A DNA stretch of 64,000 nt from Diphasiastrum complanatum (taxonomy: Eukaryota > Streptophyta > Lycopodiopsida > Lycopodiales > Lycopodiaceae), in the NCBI GenBank assembly GCA_029204225.1, contig CM055103.1, positions 55,299,592-55,363,591 on the forward strand, read 5' to 3'. Position 1 is the stretch's first letter; each line of letters opens with the position of its first letter. A program made the translations under genes and the position numbers. The notes under the pieces are model-generated. The model made no database searches, had not been told where the DNA came from, and saw only the letters and a list, made by a program, of their open reading frames with translations. This document shows positions 61,790 through 64,000 of the stretch, one piece after another.

Positions 61790-61963
61790 TGGAAAATGTC
61801 ATGAGGTGCAGCAGCTGGCAGCGCCATGTCCTCCATGTCCTCCATGTCTTCCATGAGGTGCATCAGCTGGCAGCGCCATGTCCTCCACGACATCTCTATC
61901 TTCTGGAATGACTTGAATCATGAACCACCATCTGGGATCTGAACGATCGGCATGAAAGACCGC
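61790..61963 (-). pseudogene. CACTA DUF4216-like exon 2 with peptide minisatellite, B2
   Basis: Copy of 18410-18628. The MALPADAPH-encoding unit is present once here against twice in B1, an exact 30-bp, in-frame difference. Confidence 0.6.
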
Positions 61964-62133
61964 CTGTAATTGATCAATGTTACCATAAACGTTGACTCAT
62001 AGTTAGTATTTATAGCTATGTTACAATTGCTTGGGTATTACTATACAAAATATACACTTTTTGCAATACATTGAAAATTGATTGATTGACAACAAAAGAG
62101 CATAGATATCTTGAAGACATAGAAGAAATATAC

Positions 62134-62481
62134 CTGCTCACATTGTTGAGAAAAAACGAATGTATCGCTTTGACCTATCCAAAGCTTGGTAGAGTCAATG
62201 GCAAAATAACCACTCATCTTTCATGACAGTTGCATTGGGACCATTGCAAATAACTTTGAACCATTTGACATCAAATATGAAAAAGTTGAATTGCCTAAAT
62301 CCAACTTCGAGGATGTCATTGATTGTCCCACAACAATCAAGCTGAGAAGAGAGTAAATTGGTGTCAATCGTGCTTGCTCGACTCTCTTGGGTAAAATTTG
62401 CCATGACTCCACAATTGTACGTGTTTCTATTTTTGTCAATGCACTCCATACGAAAGTGTCGTCCATGCGTCCATAGTGCAT
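62134..62481 (-). pseudogene. CACTA DUF4216-like exon 1, B2
   Basis: Copy of 18799-19146, with the same frameshift near its end and the same CAG/GTATAT donor. Confidence 0.7.
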
Positions 62482-63150
62482 TGTATTTTTTGTACTGAAT
62501 GAAATGGAACTAAATGTGTTAGAGATACAAGAAACATATACAAAATTGTAGGTACAATTGTTTTAATTAACATGTGAATGATGTAAATCGCACCCCCTTG
62601 CATATTCCCGCTCTCGCACTATTACTTCCTGGTTGTTTGCCAAGGCTTCTCTAAGGGCCTCACGAAGCCAATCAAGCGTCATGTCCTTGGGTAGAAGGGC
62701 GAGGTCAAGTCAATATGGTTGTCTTCTATGCTCTCTCCTAAAAGTGGCTCAAGCAGTTTGTCTACGAGCCTTGGCCTCTTCGTATAGCGAAATCCACTTT
62801 TGCATTTCTTCGCTATTAAGAATGCAAAACTTATTCACCTTCTCCCTAAAGGACTCACTCATTCTCATGATCGCTCATTTTCCTTGAGGAACCTCTCCAA
62901 CAACACGCTCATCATCCTTCTTATCCCAAAGACGAGAAATAGAAGAATCGCTATGAGCAAGGAACTCCGTGATGTAAACCATGGACTCTTGCACTAGCTA
63001 TCCTTCCGACATGCTACCCTCAAGCCTTGCTCTTTGTCTTGCCGAAGCCTTTCAATGTTTTCATGAATCATTCCAAGAAAAATGCTTGAATTAAAAAAAT
63101 GGATCAATGTAAATGAGAGAACATGGGAATTACCACAATAGCAATAGTCT

Positions 63151-63320
63151 AAGATTAGGCAATTGACACAAGTATATGATGTATCTGCAATGGCCACCTC
63201 ATCTACCAAATGCACAATGAGATGTATTTGAATGGTGAGAATGGATGTGGGAAAGTGCTTCTTGATCAAACACACTTCCTCGATGGAGCTTTGTCTTGCC
63301 GCCTCAATGGATGCCAGCGA
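63151..63320 (-). pseudogene. CACTA DUF4218-like fragment, B2
   Basis: Copy of 19816-19985. HIIVHLVDEVAI reads HLIVHLVDEVAI here, which is closer to the family pattern. Confidence 0.65.
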
Positions 63321-63436
63321 TATCTCCTTGGATAAGATTTATCTTCATAAGAAAGAGAAACAACAATGACATACGCATTAGTAAGATCATCACCTTGAAT
63401 CACCCCCAAAAAAAATGATGTGAGTCATATGCGCAT

Positions 63437-63912
63437 TCACCGTACCTCACCAAACCACTGATTTTGTAGATTGCACTCCTTAACTCCTCTGTCAAAAACC
63501 CTCTCAACACCAGGGGAAGCACAAACTGCATGCACAAAAACAATTTGGTCATTGAGATACATATATGCACAATTATTGTGGATGCACATAAAATTTAATA
63601 TAATACCATGAATCGAACCTGAACATTCCCCATATCCAGGAAAGTCGTGCATCGTCCACATCAAGATCCCCTTTACCACAAAATCTCTTTGTCTCAATGG
63701 TCTTGATATATCACTCACTTGAACACCTTGCCATAGAATCTTTAGCTCATCTATCAAGGGAGCCATATACACATCCATATTTTTTGCCTTGTATTTTTCC
63801 GGGATAAGAAGGGTGAGCATTAGGTGCCCCTTCTTGATACTTAGCCAAGGGGGGATGTTGTAATTTAGAAGGACAACCGGCCAAGTGGACCATGATGTGG
63901 ATCTTGCTAAAA
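63437..63912 (-). pseudogene. tnp2: CACTA transposase (tnp2 family) fragment, B2
   Basis: Copy of 20102-20577, essentially identical, with the same LLIPEKY, PLIDELKILW and MWTMHDFPGYG motifs. Its continuation upstream of the first ATG is also kept. Confidence 0.85.
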
Positions 63913-64000
63913 GCCCTTAATGAATGTTAGGTTCTATAGAGTGAATTGATACTCGAGTTATACCCCCCTCCAAATGGCGGCGCGGACTGTGAATGACTAA

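Larger units (their letters stand above)
59010..64000 (+). repeat. Large direct duplication, block B copy 2 (B2)
   Basis: Second copy of block B, continuing to the window end. It lacks the equivalent of about 15560-16570 and one 30-bp minisatellite unit. Confidence 0.95.

Overview
This window is nuclear DNA from a plant with a large, repeat-dense genome. Almost everything in it is decayed transposable-element sequence: Ty1/copia and Ty3/gypsy LTR retrotransposon pieces with plant-type primer binding sites (complementary to initiator tRNA-Met or tRNA-Asp), a CACTA (En/Spm) transposase fragment, a reverse transcriptase related to Penelope-like elements, a small hAT-like MITE, and long (CT)n microsatellites. 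The one recognisable host-gene piece is the last exon of a callose synthase (glucan synthase-like) gene on the minus strand at 28850-29089. The species cannot be named from the sequence; a seed plant, perhaps a gymnosperm, is a guess from the repeat load and long gene-free spacing.

The main structure is a pair of large direct duplications in the same order. Block A occurs at 353-13022 (A1) and 32859-46869 (A2). Block B occurs at 14650-20652 (B1) and from 59010 to the window end (B2). The copies look nearly identical by eye and differ mainly by indels: about 1.2 kb missing from A1, about 1.0 kb missing from B2, and microsatellite length changes. The A-B spacer is 1.6 kb in the first copy and 12 kb in the second, where extra retrotransposons lie. 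A real recent tandem duplication and two haplotypes joined by the assembler are both possible.

Block A holds, in order: a 0.45-kb direct repeat ending in two adjacent perfect hairpins; a minus-strand retrotransposon gag with its primer site; a 52-bp minisatellite; a broken Penelope-like reverse transcriptase ending in a hairpin next to a (CT)n tract; a second copy of the 0.45-kb direct repeat; a gypsy LTR, primer site and gag; a copia LTR relic; and a gypsy protease fragment. Block B holds a tandem array of PBS-like segments belonging to a minus-strand gypsy element, a solo copia LTR, and a CACTA transposon fragment (tnp2, DUF4218-like and DUF4216-like parts, the last with an intron).

Between B1 and A2 lie a degenerate copia element (20653-25440), three more copia fragments, the callose synthase exon, the MITE and a GC-palindrome cluster. 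Between A2 and B2 lie a minus-strand copia LTR, a minus-strand chromovirus-like gypsy integrase, an internally deleted plus-strand gypsy element (49640-54351) and unassigned decayed coding sequence. No transposon here looks able to move on its own, and no intact protein-coding gene was found.
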